Positions 34,143-42,827 of a stretch of 64,000 nucleotides of DNA are shown here, one piece after another (the first letter of the stretch is position 1; every line of letters starts with the position of its first letter). The stretch is from Actinomadura rupiterrae (GTDB taxonomy: Bacteria > Actinomycetota > Actinomycetes > Streptosporangiales > Streptosporangiaceae). The stretch covers positions 310,001 through 374,000 of the forward strand of contig NZ_JAMZEA010000004.1 in NCBI RefSeq assembly GCF_024172125.1. Direction: 5' to 3'. The notes under the pieces are model-generated. The model saw only the letters and a program-made list of their open reading frames with translations, was not told where the DNA came from and did no database searches. The position numbers and the translations under genes were made by a program.

Positions 34143-35561
34143 TCAGACGGTGGCGGGGGCCTCTTCGGCGGCGGCCGCGGCGCGGCGCACCGAGGAGCGG
34201 CGCACGAACGGCCAGCCGACCAGCATGATCGCGGCCCAGCCGAGCATCACCCAGAGCGCGACGCGGGTGTCGGACTCCCACGCGATCGTGACGACCACGA
34301 ACGCGAAGAACGCCAGCACCAGGTAGCTGGTGTAGGGCGCGCCCGGCATCCGGTAGGACGACCCGGGCAGCTCGCCGCGCGCGACGCGCCGCCGGTACAC
34401 CAGGTGCGACACGACGATGACGGCCCAGACGAGCAGCGCGCCGCCGGTCGAGACCGAGGTGATGTAGTCGAACGCCTTGCCCGGCGCGACCGCGTTCACG
34501 ACCACGCCGACGCACATGACCAGCGCGGAGATGACGACGGTCAGCACCGGCACGCCGCGCCCGTTCAGCCGGCTGAGGATCGCCGGGCCGTCGCCGTTCA
34601 CGCCGGCCGTCCGCAGCATCCGGGACGTGGAGTACAGCCCGCCCGCGTTGCAGGACGACAGCGCCGAGGTCAGCACGACGAAGTTGACGATGTCGCCGCC
34701 GTGCGCGATGCCGATCCTGTCGAAGGCGAGCACGAACGGGCTGGAGTCGGGCTGGAACGCCGTCCACGGCACGACCGACAGGATGACCAGCAGCGAGCCG
34801 ATGTAGAACAGCGCGAACCGGACCGGCAGCGCGTTGATCGCGCGCGGGATGTTCTTCTCCGGGTCCTTGGCCTCGGCGGCCGTCACGCCGACCAGCTCGA
34901 CGCCGAGGTAGGCGAACAGCACCATCTGCAAGGTCATGATCACCGGTGTGCCGCCCTCGGGGAAGAACCCGCCGTGCGACCACAGGTTGCTCACCGCGGC
35001 GTCCTTGCCCGCGTCGCCGAACCCGAACGCGACCACCGCGACGCCGATCGCGATCATCGCCACGATCGCGACCACCTTGATCATCGCGAACCAGAACTCC
35101 AGCTCGCCGAAGAGCTTCACCGAGATCAGGTTCACCACGAACAGGATGATCAGCGCGATCAGCGCGGTCTTCCACTGCGCGAAGTGCGGGAACCACTTCT
35201 GGATGTACTTCCCGGCGGCGGTCAGCTCGGCCATGCCGGTGGTGACCCAGATGATCCAGTACGTCCAGGTGGTGGCGTAGCCCCAGAACGGGCCGAGGAA
35301 CTCGCGCGCGTACCCGGCGAAGCCGCCCTCCGCCCGGCGGTACATGAGCAGCTCGCCGAGCGCGCGGACGACGAAGAACAGCATCAGCCCGGCGACCAGG
35401 TAGGTCACGATCAGACCCGGCCCCGCCTTGGCGATGTTCTTGCCCGCGCCGAGGAACAGGCCCGTGCCGATCGTGCCGCCGATCGCGAGCATCTGGATCT
35501 GCCGGGTGCCGAGCCCTCTCTGATACCCCTCGGCAGGGGTGGACCCAGTGGATTCAGCCAT
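34143..35561 (-). CDS. APC-family amino acid permease (AnsP/CycA/GabP type)
   Basis: A 472-residue proton-coupled amino acid importer with twelve membrane helices. The N-terminal signature RGLGTRQIQMLAIGGTIGTG and GLFLGAGKNIAKAGPG are those of the amino acid transporter (AAT) subfamily that includes asparagine, D-Ala/D-Ser/Gly, GABA and aromatic permeases; the exact substrate cannot be read. Other landmarks are RRAEGGFAGYAREFLGPFWGY and FAYLGVELVGVTAAEA (helix 6). ATG 35561 is chosen since GAAAGG lies seven bases upstream and the protein then begins MAESTGSTPAEG. Divergent from the ABC importer operon. Confidence 0.9.
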   Translation of the reverse strand: MAESTGSTPAEGYQRGLGTRQIQMLAIGGTIGTGLFLGAGKNIAKAGPGLIVTYLVAGLMLFFVVRALGELLMYRRAEGGFAGYAREFLGPFWGYATTWTYWIIWVTTGMAELTAAGKYIQKWFPHFAQWKTALIALIILFVVNLISVKLFGELEFWFAMIKVVAIVAMIAIGVAVVAFGFGDAGKDAAVSNLWSHGGFFPEGGTPVIMTLQMVLFAYLGVELVGVTAAEAKDPEKNIPRAINALPVRFALFYIGSLLVILSVVPWTAFQPDSSPFVLAFDRIGIAHGGDIVNFVVLTSALSSCNAGGLYSTSRMLRTAGVNGDGPAILSRLNGRGVPVLTVVISALVMCVGVVVNAVAPGKAFDYITSVSTGGALLVWAVIVVSHLVYRRRVARGELPGSSYRMPGAPYTSYLVLAFFAFVVVTIAWESDTRVALWVMLGWAAIMLVGWPFVRRSSVRRAAAAAEEAPATV

Positions 35562-35897
35562 GAGCCGCCTTTCTCGTCTCGGACGCGCCCGGTGGGAGCC
35601 GCGCGCCGCCACGGGGGCAGGTGCAAGAGGCTACAAAAGCGAACATCATGCTTTTAGCGCCACACTTCGCACCAAACCCGGTATCCGACCGCTACCGGCC
35701 CGTTACCTGGTGTCGCCCTATCCTGCCCCGATTCGGCCTCCATCACCCGTGCCACACCCGTTGCGCATGTTTCGGAAGCCGATTCGCGGGGGTTTCGGTC
35801 GGAGTTGCGTCGGACGTTTCAGCGCTCGCCCGCCGGGAGAGATGATCTTCAGTACGCTGACGCCTCTTCGTAGCTCCCCCCGACGAGGAATCCCCCC
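35562..35897. other. Divergent promoter region
   Basis: About 335 bases between the permease and the importer operon. The composition falls below the genome average (for example around 35630-35720), as expected for promoters in both directions. No gene seen. Confidence 0.5.
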
Positions 35898-36863
35898 ATG
35901 AAGCGCTCACTGCTCGGGCTCGCGGCGGCCGCCGCCTGCCTCGCCCTGTCCGCCTGCGGGTCCGCGTCCGGCGCGGGCAACCCGAAAGGGCTCGAAAAGC
36001 CCGTCCTGAACGTGGGCGTCGTGCCCGTCCCCGACTCCGCGCCCCTCGCCATCGCCCAGCAGAAGGGCTTCTTCAAGGACGAGGGCCTGACCGTCCGGAC
36101 CCGTCCCATCAAGGCGTCCCCCGAGGCCACACCGCTGCTCCTCAACGGCTCGATGGACCTCGCCCTGCTGAACTACGTCTCCACCTTCACCGCGCAGGAC
36201 AAGGGCGCCGTCTCGTTCCGCCTGGTCGCCGACTCCTACCAGGGCGCCAACGGCTCGTTCGCGCTGCTCACCGGCAAGGACTCCGACGTCCGCGGCCTCG
36301 CCGGGCTGAAGGGCCGCAAGGTCGCCGTCCCGGCGCTGAAGAGCATCACCGACCTGCTCCTGGCCGTCCAGCTGAAGAGCGCGGGCCTCGACCCCGCCAA
36401 GGACGTCACGGTCGTCCCCGTCCCGCTGCCGAACATGGGCGCCGCCCTCAAGCAGGGGACGGTCGACGCGGTCGCGGCGGTCGAGCCGTTCGTCACCGAC
36501 ATCCAGGCCGCGCAGGGCGGCCACCTGCTCGCCGACCTGGTCACCGGCCCGACCGAGGAGTTCCCGATCTCCGGGTGGGGCGGCACCGCCAAGTTCGCCG
36601 AGAGGAATCCCAAGACGGTCGCCGCCTTCCAGCGCGCCATCGCCAAGGCCCTGAAGGTCGCCGCCGACCGCGACGAGGTCACCCGGGTGATCCCGACCTA
36701 CACCCAGATCCCGGCCGCCACCGCCGGGAAGATCTCGCTCGGCGCCTACCCGCCCGACCTGGACGCCGCGAAGCTGCAGAAGGTCGCCGCGCTCATGAAG
36801 GAGTACGGCTACCTCCAGAACGCCCCCGACGTCCGGAAGATGATCGTGGCCCCGCCGAAGTGA
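35898..36863 (+). CDS. ABC importer substrate-binding lipoprotein, NMT1/SsuA-like
   Basis: A 321-residue lipoprotein. The signal peptide ends in a lipobox, LSAC, with the lipidated Cys at residue 20. The mature protein is an NMT1/SsuA/TauA-type periplasmic-binding fold (PVPDSAPLAIAQQKGFFKDEGL, LLNGSMDLALLNYVS, LAGLKGRKVAVPALKS, then GTVDAVAAVEPF), which in this family binds sulfonates, nitrate, taurine or pyrimidine precursors of thiamine. Start ATG, with GACGAGGAA upstream. Its stop overlaps the GTG of the first permease gene (GTGA). Confidence 0.9.
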   Translation: MKRSLLGLAAAAACLALSACGSASGAGNPKGLEKPVLNVGVVPVPDSAPLAIAQQKGFFKDEGLTVRTRPIKASPEATPLLLNGSMDLALLNYVSTFTAQDKGAVSFRLVADSYQGANGSFALLTGKDSDVRGLAGLKGRKVAVPALKSITDLLLAVQLKSAGLDPAKDVTVVPVPLPNMGAALKQGTVDAVAAVEPFVTDIQAAQGGHLLADLVTGPTEEFPISGWGGTAKFAERNPKTVAAFQRAIAKALKVAADRDEVTRVIPTYTQIPAATAGKISLGAYPPDLDAAKLQKVAALMKEYGYLQNAPDVRKMIVAPPK

Positions 36864-37720
36864 CCGCCACGGCGAACGCGGAGGCGGACGCGCCGCTGGG
36901 CGCGGCGGCCCGTCAGGCGGCCGGTCCGGTGGCCGCCCGTCCGGCGGCGGCGCCCGGACGGATCGCGCTGACCCGGACTCGACGCGGCGCGCAGGGCGTC
37001 GCCGCGTTCCTCGTCCTGGCCGAGCTGGCGTCCAGGACGGGCCTGGTGGACCGGTCCGTCCTGCCGCCGATCTCGTCCGTCCTGCTGGAGGCCGTCCGCC
37101 TCGCCGGGGACGCGGCGTTCCTCGCCGACGTCCGCGCCACCGTCACCGCCTGGCTCCTCGGCCTGGCCGAGGCGGTCGCGCTCGCCGTCCCGCTCGGCCT
37201 GCTGTTCGGCTCGCTGCCGCGCGTGGAGGCGGTCGTCCGGCCGGTGCTGGAGTTCCTGCGCCCGATCCCGGCGGTGGCGATCATCCCGCTCGCCATGCTG
37301 CTGTTCCCGGACGCGCTGGACATGAAGACGACGATCGCGGTCTACGCGTCCTGCTGGCCGGTGCTGATCAACACCGTCTACGGCCTGCGCGAGGTCGACC
37401 CGGTGGCCCAGGACGCGCTCCGCTCCTTCGGCTTCGGGCCCCTGGCCGTCCTCCTGCGCGTCTCGCTCCCCTCGACCGCCCCGTTCATCGCCACCGGCGT
37501 CCGGATGTCGGCGGGCATCGCCCTGATCGCCACGATCAGCGCCGAGCTGTTCGCGAGCGGCTCGGCGGGGATCGGCACGTTCATCAACACCGCCGGAAGC
37601 TCCGCCCGCCTGGAGCCGATGCTCGCCGCCGCGCTGTGGGCCGGCGTCCTCGGCCTGCTGGGCAACGGCGCCCTGGCCCTCCTGGAACGCCGCCTGTTCC
37701 GCTGGAGGACGTCCCGGTGA
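36860..37720 (+). CDS. ABC importer permease 1 (SsuC/TauC-like)
   Basis: A 286-residue membrane protein with a binding-protein-dependent transport permease domain: six helices and the EAA-like loop GLREVDPVAQDALRSFG near residue 180. It begins with about 35 polar Ala-rich residues before the first span. GTG start, overlapping the upstream stop by four bases. Together with the next gene it would form a heterodimeric channel for the NMT1-type solute. No ATPase subunit is encoded in the operon. Confidence 0.87.
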   Translation: MTATANAEADAPLGAAARQAAGPVAARPAAAPGRIALTRTRRGAQGVAAFLVLAELASRTGLVDRSVLPPISSVLLEAVRLAGDAAFLADVRATVTAWLLGLAEAVALAVPLGLLFGSLPRVEAVVRPVLEFLRPIPAVAIIPLAMLLFPDALDMKTTIAVYASCWPVLINTVYGLREVDPVAQDALRSFGFGPLAVLLRVSLPSTAPFIATGVRMSAGIALIATISAELFASGSAGIGTFINTAGSSARLEPMLAAALWAGVLGLLGNGALALLERRLFRWRTSR

Positions 37721-38481
37721 TCTACTTCCTGGCCCGCCTGGCATCCCTCCCGCTCGCCGTCGCCCTCTGGGAAGTGGCGACCCGCCGCGCGAACGACCCG
37801 TTCTTCCCGCCCCCGACCAAGATCCTCGCCCGAATGCACAAGGACTGGTTCTCAGGCTCGCCGTCCCACCTGTTCCTGACCACCCAGGCAACGGACAACA
37901 TCTTCCCGAGCCTCACCCGCCTGCTGACCGGCTGGGCCCTGGCCTGCCTGCTCGGCATCGCCATCGGCCTCATGGCCGGCCGCATCCCCCTGGTAGCCGA
38001 CCACCTGGCCCCCCTCATCCATTTCTTCCGAGCGATCCCGCCCCCCGCGCTCGCCCCCGTCTTCCTCGCCACGTTCAAGATCGGCACCAGCATGCAGCTG
38101 GCCACGATCGTCTTCGGCGTCATCTGGCCCGTCCTGCTGAACACCCTGGACGGCGCGAGGAACGTCGACCCCCTCCAGCTCGAAACCGCCCGGGCCTTCC
38201 GCCTGCCCCCGGCCACCCGCCTGTTCCGCGTCCTGCTCCCGGCCGCCGCCCCGAAGATCTTCGCCGGCCTCCGGCTCAGCCTCTCCACGGCCCTGATCCT
38301 CATGGTGATCTCGGAGCTCGTCGGCAGCGTCAACGGCATCGGCTACCTGCAGATGCTGGCCCAGAGCACCACCGACATCCCCGGCGTCTGGGCCTGCATC
38401 GTCCTGCTGGGCGTCCTGGGCCTCACCCTGAACGCGGCGTTCCTCGCCGTGGAACGCCGCGCCCTGTCACATCACGGGTGA
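37717..38481 (+). CDS. ABC importer permease 2 (SsuC/TauC-like)
   Basis: A 254-residue membrane permease of the same family, with the EAA-like loop DGARNVDPLQLETARAF and a typical sequence of six helices. GTG start overlapping the previous stop (GTGA). Its 3' end overlaps the convergent secreted-protein gene by ten bases. Divergence from permease 1 indicates an old duplication and a heterodimer. Confidence 0.87.
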   Translation: MIYFLARLASLPLAVALWEVATRRANDPFFPPPTKILARMHKDWFSGSPSHLFLTTQATDNIFPSLTRLLTGWALACLLGIAIGLMAGRIPLVADHLAPLIHFFRAIPPPALAPVFLATFKIGTSMQLATIVFGVIWPVLLNTLDGARNVDPLQLETARAFRLPPATRLFRVLLPAAAPKIFAGLRLSLSTALILMVISELVGSVNGIGYLQMLAQSTTDIPGVWACIVLLGVLGLTLNAAFLAVERRALSHHG

Positions 38482-38894
38482 TACTGCTGGACGATCTTGT
38501 TCACGTGCCCGTACCTGTTGAAGCTCACCCCGAAGTACCGCCACGTCCAGGGCTTGTTCACCACGGCCTGCAGTTGCGCCCGGCTGGCCGGCCGAATCGA
38601 GATCCGTCCGCCCTTCTGCGACACCAGGCACACCACCGCGTGCGACGACAGCACCTTGCTGTGCGCCTTCCCGTAAGGCGCGTAGTACCCCTCGGCCTCC
38701 TTGGACGTGTGCCACTTGGCGTACCGCCCCGTCAGCCTGGCCCCGTGGACGCTCCCCCGCTTGAGCTCCATCACCTTCTGGGACTTCCCGCCGCACACGG
38801 ACGCCCCCTCGTCCGCCATGGCCGGAGCAGCCATCCCCGTGGCGACCACCGCGACCGCCCCGGCCACGACGCCCAGCCTCAGCATGCTCGTCAT
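38472..38894 (-). CDS. Secreted hypothetical protein, 140 aa
   Basis: A small exported protein with a Sec signal peptide (MTSMLRLGVVAGAVAVVATG..., cleavage after PAMA). The mature chain of about 115 residues has two Cys (CGGKSQ and VVCLVSQKG), probably a disulfide, and many Lys/Tyr/His. Family not recognised. ATG 38894 follows GGAAGGCGGA. It is convergent with, and overlaps by ten bases, the ABC permease gene. Confidence 0.72.
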   Translation of the reverse strand: MTSMLRLGVVAGAVAVVATGMAAPAMADEGASVCGGKSQKVMELKRGSVHGARLTGRYAKWHTSKEAEGYYAPYGKAHSKVLSSHAVVCLVSQKGGRISIRPASRAQLQAVVNKPWTWRYFGVSFNRYGHVNKIVQQYHP

Positions 38895-39098
38895 CCGTTC
38901 CGCCTTCCTCATCGAGAGTCCAGAACGTCAGATGCCACTCCCCCCTCAAAGGTTCAAACCCACCCGAACCAACCCCCTGCTTAACGAGTTGGCACTCACC
39001 TCGGGCATCCCGTAAGCTCATGCCTGTCGCCGAGAGCGAGGGCCCCGAAAGCCCCGGTCACGGAACACCTCCGAACCGGCTAGACTCGGAGCACGCAA

Positions 39099-39173
39099 GG
39101 TCCTGTGGAGCAGCTAGGAGTGCTCGCCACCCTGTCAAGGTGGAGGCCGCGGGTTCAAATCCCGTCAGGACCG
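39099..39173 (+). tRNA. tRNA-Asp (GTC)
   Basis: A 75-base cloverleaf: acceptor GGTCCTG pairs with CAGGACC (39166-39172), discriminator G; anticodon stem CCACC/GGTGG with loop CTGTCAA, anticodon GTC; T arm GGTTCAAATC. CCA is not encoded. Confidence 0.95.
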
Positions 39174-39197
39174 CAAGACGCGCCGATCGCGCGTCAT

Positions 39198-39271
39198 GGG
39201 TAGGTAGCTCAGTCGGTACGAGCGTCCGCCTGAAAAGCGGAAGGTCGGCGGTTCGACCCCGCCCCTGCCCA
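39198..39271 (+). tRNA. tRNA-Phe (GAA)
   Basis: A 74-base cloverleaf: acceptor GGGTAGG pairs (one T-G wobble) with CCTGCCC; anticodon stem TCCGC/GCGGA with loop CTGAAAA, anticodon GAA; T arm GGTTCGACC. CCA is not encoded. Its 3' half is repeated at 40277, marking it as an integration target. Confidence 0.96.
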
Positions 39272-39283
39272 CATCCTCTGAAC
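39229..39283 (+). repeat. attL-like repeat (tRNA-Phe 3' half)
   Basis: The 55 bases from the anticodon stem through the 3' end of tRNA-Phe to GAAC recur at 40277-40331 with four mismatches. This is the classic arrangement left by integration of an element into a tRNA gene: the intact gene on one side, a copy of its 3' half on the other. Confidence 0.82.
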
Positions 39284-39287
39284 GATC

Positions 39288-39321
39288 AGAAGGCCCGGAT
39301 ACTCTTGTGTCCGGGCCTTCT
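39288..39321 (+). terminator. Terminator after the tRNA pair
   Basis: A 12-bp perfect stem (AGAAGGCCCGGA at 39288-39299 with 39310-39321; 10-base loop) 17 bases after tRNA-Phe. Confidence 0.85.
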
Positions 39322-39537
39322 GCCGTCCTGACCAGCAGATGCTCAAGCCCCGCCAACAGCCCCGACCGCCTGTCCTTTGCCCAACCCCCCCCAAGACCTT
39401 CCGCCTAACGAAGCCACGACACCCCGGACGACTCAAGCCACTCCACATCGCTCAACCGCACCAAGCCGTGGCCATGAGTTGTTAGCTTCACCCATCGAGA
39501 TCCTCTCCCGCCAGCTCGCACCACAGCGCCCAGCAAG

Positions 39538-40150
39538 GCCGGGTTCGCCGCGCGCCTCCTCGAAAAGACCACCCACAAAGACTGGGACCAGGTCATCGCC
39601 GAGGACGTCCGAGCCTGGATGGTCTGGCTCCTGGAGACCTACTCCGACAGCTACGCGAACAACCAGTACCGAGCCCTCCAGCAGTTCTTCAAGTGGTGGT
39701 CCGAAGACGAAGAGCTGCCGAACCCGATGGCCAAGCTCCTCAAGCACTGCGAAGACAAGACCTTCGTCCAGCGCCGCGACTACGCGATCCTGATGCTCTT
39801 CCGCTCGACCGGCCTCACCGGCAAAGGTAACAAGCAGCGCATCGTCCGCTTCGGCCACGATGCCGCCCGCGCAACCGACCGCTACATCGCGTCCGCAGCA
39901 AGCACACCTACGCCTCAAACCGCTCCCTCTGGCTGGGCGTCAACAACCGCCCGCCCATGACCGCGAACGGCATCTACCAGATGGTCGCCCGCCGCGACGC
40001 GGAGTGCGGCGTCCCCGTCAACCCCCACAAGTTCCGCCACCACTTCTCCCACACTTGGCTCGACCGCGGCGGCGCGGAGGGCGACCTGATGGAACTGAAC
40101 GGCTGGACGTCCCCGCAGATGCTCCGCCGCTACGGCAAGAGCGCCGCGGG
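39538..40150 (+). pseudogene. Tyrosine recombinase (integrase) remnant
   Basis: A broken phage/plasmid-type integrase. The N-terminal SAM-like domain is readable in one frame (KDWDQVIAEDVRAW, SDSYANNQYRALQQFFKWW). Its continuation reaches YAILMLFRSTGL and then jumps to TGKGNKQRIVRFG, so the part with the first catalytic Arg is deleted. A frameshift near 39895 moves the rest to another frame: SKHTYASNRSLWLGVNNRPP, then HKFRHHFSHTWLDRGG (the H-x-x-R box) and ELNGWTSPQMLRRYGKS with the Tyr nucleophile. No complete start is visible. It lies between tRNA-Phe and the attR-like repeat, as expected for the integrase of a tRNA-Phe-specific element. Confidence 0.85.
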
Positions 40151-40276
40151 ATCGCCGGGGCAGGTTCTCAGCGGGAGCGGGGGTAGACTCACCGTGACAG
40201 CACAATCCGCTTATCGGATTTTCGCTCGTTGGTAACGTGCGTCTTTGCAGGTCAGTACAGCGTTCGGGCTGGGTGA

Positions 40277-40331
40277 CCTGAAAAGCGGAAGGTCGGCGGT
40301 TTGACCCCGGCCCTGCCGACATTCTCTGAAC
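40277..40331 (+). repeat. attR-like copy of tRNA-Phe 3' half
   Basis: A 55-base copy of 39229-39283 with four mismatches. It starts at the anticodon stem (CCTGAAAAGCGG) and is not preceded by a 5' tRNA half, so it does not encode a tRNA. Followed by its own terminator. Confidence 0.82.
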
Positions 40332-40339
40332 AGTCGAAA

Positions 40340-40365
40340 GGCCCCGAGACGGTTGTCTCGGGGCC
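40340..40365 (+). terminator. Intrinsic terminator after the attR-like repeat
   Basis: Stem GGCCCCGAGAC/GTCTCGGGGCC (11 bp) with a GGTT loop, followed by TACTTTTTG. It is the second tRNA-type terminator, presumably originally behind the chromosomal tRNA-Phe. Confidence 0.88.
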
Positions 40366-40748
40366 TACTTTTTGACAGCGACGCGCCAGCGAGGACCGTC
40401 CGCCTTGCGCCTCGTGGGCGGCGCGACGCAACGGGCCAGACGGGAAGGTGCTCGGCTATAGGGCCTTCTGACGGCCTCATGGAGCATGGTGGGGAACTCT
40501 TCGGATGGCGGGAACGCTCCAGCGGGCCGATCACGGCGGGGCAGCCGTCGCGAACGCAGCCAAGCGACTCTGACGGTCGGCCTCGCCTGATTCTGAGTCG
40601 GCCTCTCGTGGTGACCAGTTCAGGGTGCAGCTGGTCGCCCAAGAAGGATGGGCGACCGGCTGAGCCTCGGGGTGGCCGGCCCATTGCCGTCCACCCGCGG
40701 CTCTCGACGTCGGCTTGGCTCGACGAGCCGCGGGCGTCGAGCGGTTGC
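40366..40748. other. Intergenic region, no gene seen
   Basis: About 380 bases between the terminator and the end of the helicase gene. Frames on both strands are Arg/Ser/Pro-rich and lack ribosome sites. I see nothing recognisable. Confidence 0.4.
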
Positions 40749-42164
40749 CTATCTGCTGGCGCGCTCGGTTGTCGCGAAACGCTGGGAGCGGCTGTTTCGT
40801 GCGGGACGGCGGTTACGTCCGGCTCTGCGGTCACGCCGTCCTTCGGAGGCCGGAGCGGAGATGGTGACGGGGACGCCGGAGGGCGGTCGGGCACCGGTGA
40901 TGCGGTTGAGTTCGGGATCACCGGACCGCACCTGCGTCGAGTGCGGCGTGATACCGGCCGTCACCATCAACCGGTCCATCTCACGGCGCTGCCTCGGCAG
41001 CACCAGGGTGACCACGGTGCCGGACTCGCCCGCGCGTGCGGTGCGGCCGCCTCGGTGCAGGTAGTCCTTGTGGTCGTTGGGCGGGTCGACGTTGACGACC
41101 AGATCCAGACCATCGACATGGATGCCGCGCGCGGCCACGTTCGTGGCGACGAGGACGGAGACGTCCCCGTTGCGGAACTGCTCCAGAGTGCGGTTGCGCT
41201 GCGGCTGCGACTTGCCCCCGTGCAGCGCCGCGGCGCGTACGCCGCTGTTCAGGAGGTTGCGGGCCAGCCGGTCGGCGGCATGCTTCATGTCGACGAACAT
41301 GATGACGCGGCCGTCGCGGGCGGCGATGTGCGTGGCGGCATCCTGCTTGTCCGCCTCCATGACGTGCAGCAGGTGGTGCTCCATGGTGGTCACCGCTCCC
41401 GCCGACGGATCGACGGAGTGAACGACCGGGTCGGTGAGGAAGCGCCGGACCAGGCGGTCGACATTGCGATCCAGCGTCGCGGAGAACAGCATCCGCTGAC
41501 CGCCCGGGGCGACCTGGTCGAGCAACGCGGTGACCTGCGGCAGGAAACCCATGTCGGCCATCTGGTCCGCCTCGTCCAGGACGGTGATGCTGACGTGTTC
41601 CAGGCTGCAGGCGCCCCGGTTGATCAGGTCCGTGAGGCGTCCCGGAGTGGCGACCAGGATCTCCGCGCCGCGATGGAGGGCGGCGGCCTGCCGGGAGATC
41701 GATACGCCGCCGACGACGGTGGCCGACCGAAGCCTGAGCGACTGGGCGTAGGGCAAGAGGGCGTCGGTGACCTGCACGGCCAGTTCGCGAGTCGGGACGA
41801 GTACCAGGGCCAGCGGCTTACGCGGCTCGGCGCGCTTACCGGCGCTACGGGCGAGCATCGCCAGGCCGAAGGCGAGGGTCTTTCCCGAGCCGGTACGTCC
41901 GCGGCCGAGGACATCGCGGCCGTTCAACGCGTCCGGAAGCGTCGAGGCCTGGATGGCGAACGGCTCGGCCATCCCCTGTCGAGTCAATGTGGACAGCAGG
42001 GCCGCCGGCATGTCCAACTCGGCGAACGACGCGGCCGGGGGCAGTGGCGGCGTGGAACTGACGGGAAGCGCGAAGTCGTTCTGCTGCCGGGCGGCCGGTC
42101 GGCGCGAGGCCCTGGTAGGCGAGTGGGAGAAGCGACGTTGAGACGGACGGGTGCCATGGGTCAT
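40749..42164 (-). CDS. DEAD-box ATP-dependent RNA helicase
   Basis: A 471-residue RNA helicase. All motifs are in order: Q motif (FAIQASTLPDAL), I GRGRTGSGKT, Ia VPTRELAVQ, Ib TPGRL, II VLDEADQM (DEAD), III FSAT, IV VIMFVDMK, V VATNVAARGIHVDG, VI HRGGRTARAG. A short Lys/Arg-rich C-terminal tail replaces a DbpA/CsdA-type RNA-binding domain. DEAD-box proteins next to cold-shock genes unwind RNA at low temperature or in ribosome assembly. ATG 42164 is chosen because GGGAAGG lies eight bases upstream. The cold-shock gene is 328 bases upstream on the same strand. Confidence 0.93.
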   Translation of the reverse strand: MTHGTRPSQRRFSHSPTRASRRPAARQQNDFALPVSSTPPLPPAASFAELDMPAALLSTLTRQGMAEPFAIQASTLPDALNGRDVLGRGRTGSGKTLAFGLAMLARSAGKRAEPRKPLALVLVPTRELAVQVTDALLPYAQSLRLRSATVVGGVSISRQAAALHRGAEILVATPGRLTDLINRGACSLEHVSITVLDEADQMADMGFLPQVTALLDQVAPGGQRMLFSATLDRNVDRLVRRFLTDPVVHSVDPSAGAVTTMEHHLLHVMEADKQDAATHIAARDGRVIMFVDMKHAADRLARNLLNSGVRAAALHGGKSQPQRNRTLEQFRNGDVSVLVATNVAARGIHVDGLDLVVNVDPPNDHKDYLHRGGRTARAGESGTVVTLVLPRQRREMDRLMVTAGITPHSTQVRSGDPELNRITGARPPSGVPVTISAPASEGRRDRRAGRNRRPARNSRSQRFATTERASR

Positions 42165-42491
42165 GTGCGAGCCTTCCCTGAAGTGGCACGTTTCGAGGAA
42201 GACTCCGCAGCCCGTGGCCGGAGCGATCGCAAGAACGAACCAAAGTGAACCGCGAAGCAACGCCGAAGCCGAAAAGGGCGGCGCGTGATATCGCGGAAGG
42301 CGGCTGAAGGACGGGCTCTGGGCTGAGCTGTGTACAGCCGAGAATCCGCAGCCAAGTATTTGGGGGAGCCGTATGGCAGAACGCCATAGAAGGGCTATGC
42401 CCCTGAAGGATCAGACGACAGGAAGGTCGTTTCCTGCCGGCAGGCGGGGTGCCGGGCCCAGGTGTGGGCCCGGCACCGCACTGTTCGGCAC
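42165..42491. other. Leader region of the helicase gene
   Basis: About 325 bases between the cold-shock and helicase genes, containing the hairpin at 42448-42477 and, on the helicase side, a long possible 5' leader. No gene seen. Confidence 0.45.
42448..42477 (-). terminator. Terminator or processing hairpin after the cold-shock gene
   Basis: A 12-bp perfect stem (42448-42459 with 42466-42477, 6-base loop) 15 bases after the csp stop codon. There is no U-tract, so partial read-through into the helicase gene is possible. Confidence 0.7.
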
Positions 42492-42695
42492 TCAGGCGGG
42501 AACGATGTTCTCCGCCTGCAGGCCCTTCTGGCCCTGCGTGATGTCGAACTGGACCTTCTGGCCCTCCTGGAGCTCGCGGAAGCCCTGGGCGGCGATGTTG
42601 GAGTAGTGGGCGAAGACGTCGCTGCCGCCGCCGTCCTGCTCGATGAAGCCGAAGCCCTTTTCCGCGTTGAACCACTTCACGGTGCCGGTGGTCAT
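42492..42695 (-). CDS. cspA: Cold-shock protein (CspA family)
   Basis: A 67-residue single OB-fold nucleic-acid chaperone. The RNA-binding motifs are intact: [16 protein letters not shown] (RNP1) and DVFAHYSNI (RNP2), followed by [23 protein letters not shown]. It binds single-stranded RNA and keeps it unstructured. ATG after GGAAGGGACGAGT. A promoter with a strong -35/-10 pair lies about 130 bases upstream. The DEAD-box helicase follows on the same strand. Confidence 0.96.
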   Translation of the reverse strand: MTTGTVKWFNAEKGFGFIEQDGGGSDVFAHYSNIAAQGFRELQEGQKVQFDITQGQKGLQAENIVPA

Positions 42696-42791
42696 ACTCG
42701 TCCCTTCCGAAAGGCATTTACGGAGCCCGCACTCTGCGAGCCACGCGTCGCCGTAATGACCCCATCCGGACGGACTGACTACCGGGGAAAC

Positions 42792-42827
42792 AAAAAAATG
42801 CGCCTGAGGCGAGAACCAGCAGGCGCA
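42792..42827 (-). terminator. U7 intrinsic terminator in front of the cold-shock gene
   Basis: On the minus strand, an 8-bp stem (TGCGCCTG...CAGGCGCA, 42820-42827 with 42799-42806) is followed directly by seven T (42798-42792). It lies 97 bases upstream of the csp start codon and overlaps the putative -10 element. It would stop read-through into csp, or act as a leader attenuator if transcription starts further upstream. Confidence 0.65.

Noticed and set aside
38990..39020. CIRCE-like TTGGCACTC element before the tRNAs
   Set aside because: Only one half of the CIRCE palindrome is present.
39538..40150. Intact integrase
   Set aside because: One deletion of the catalytic-Arg region and one frameshift; no single frame covers the domains.
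40277..40331. Second tRNA-Phe gene
   Set aside because: Only the 3' half is present and the D arm is missing; it is an att-like repeat.
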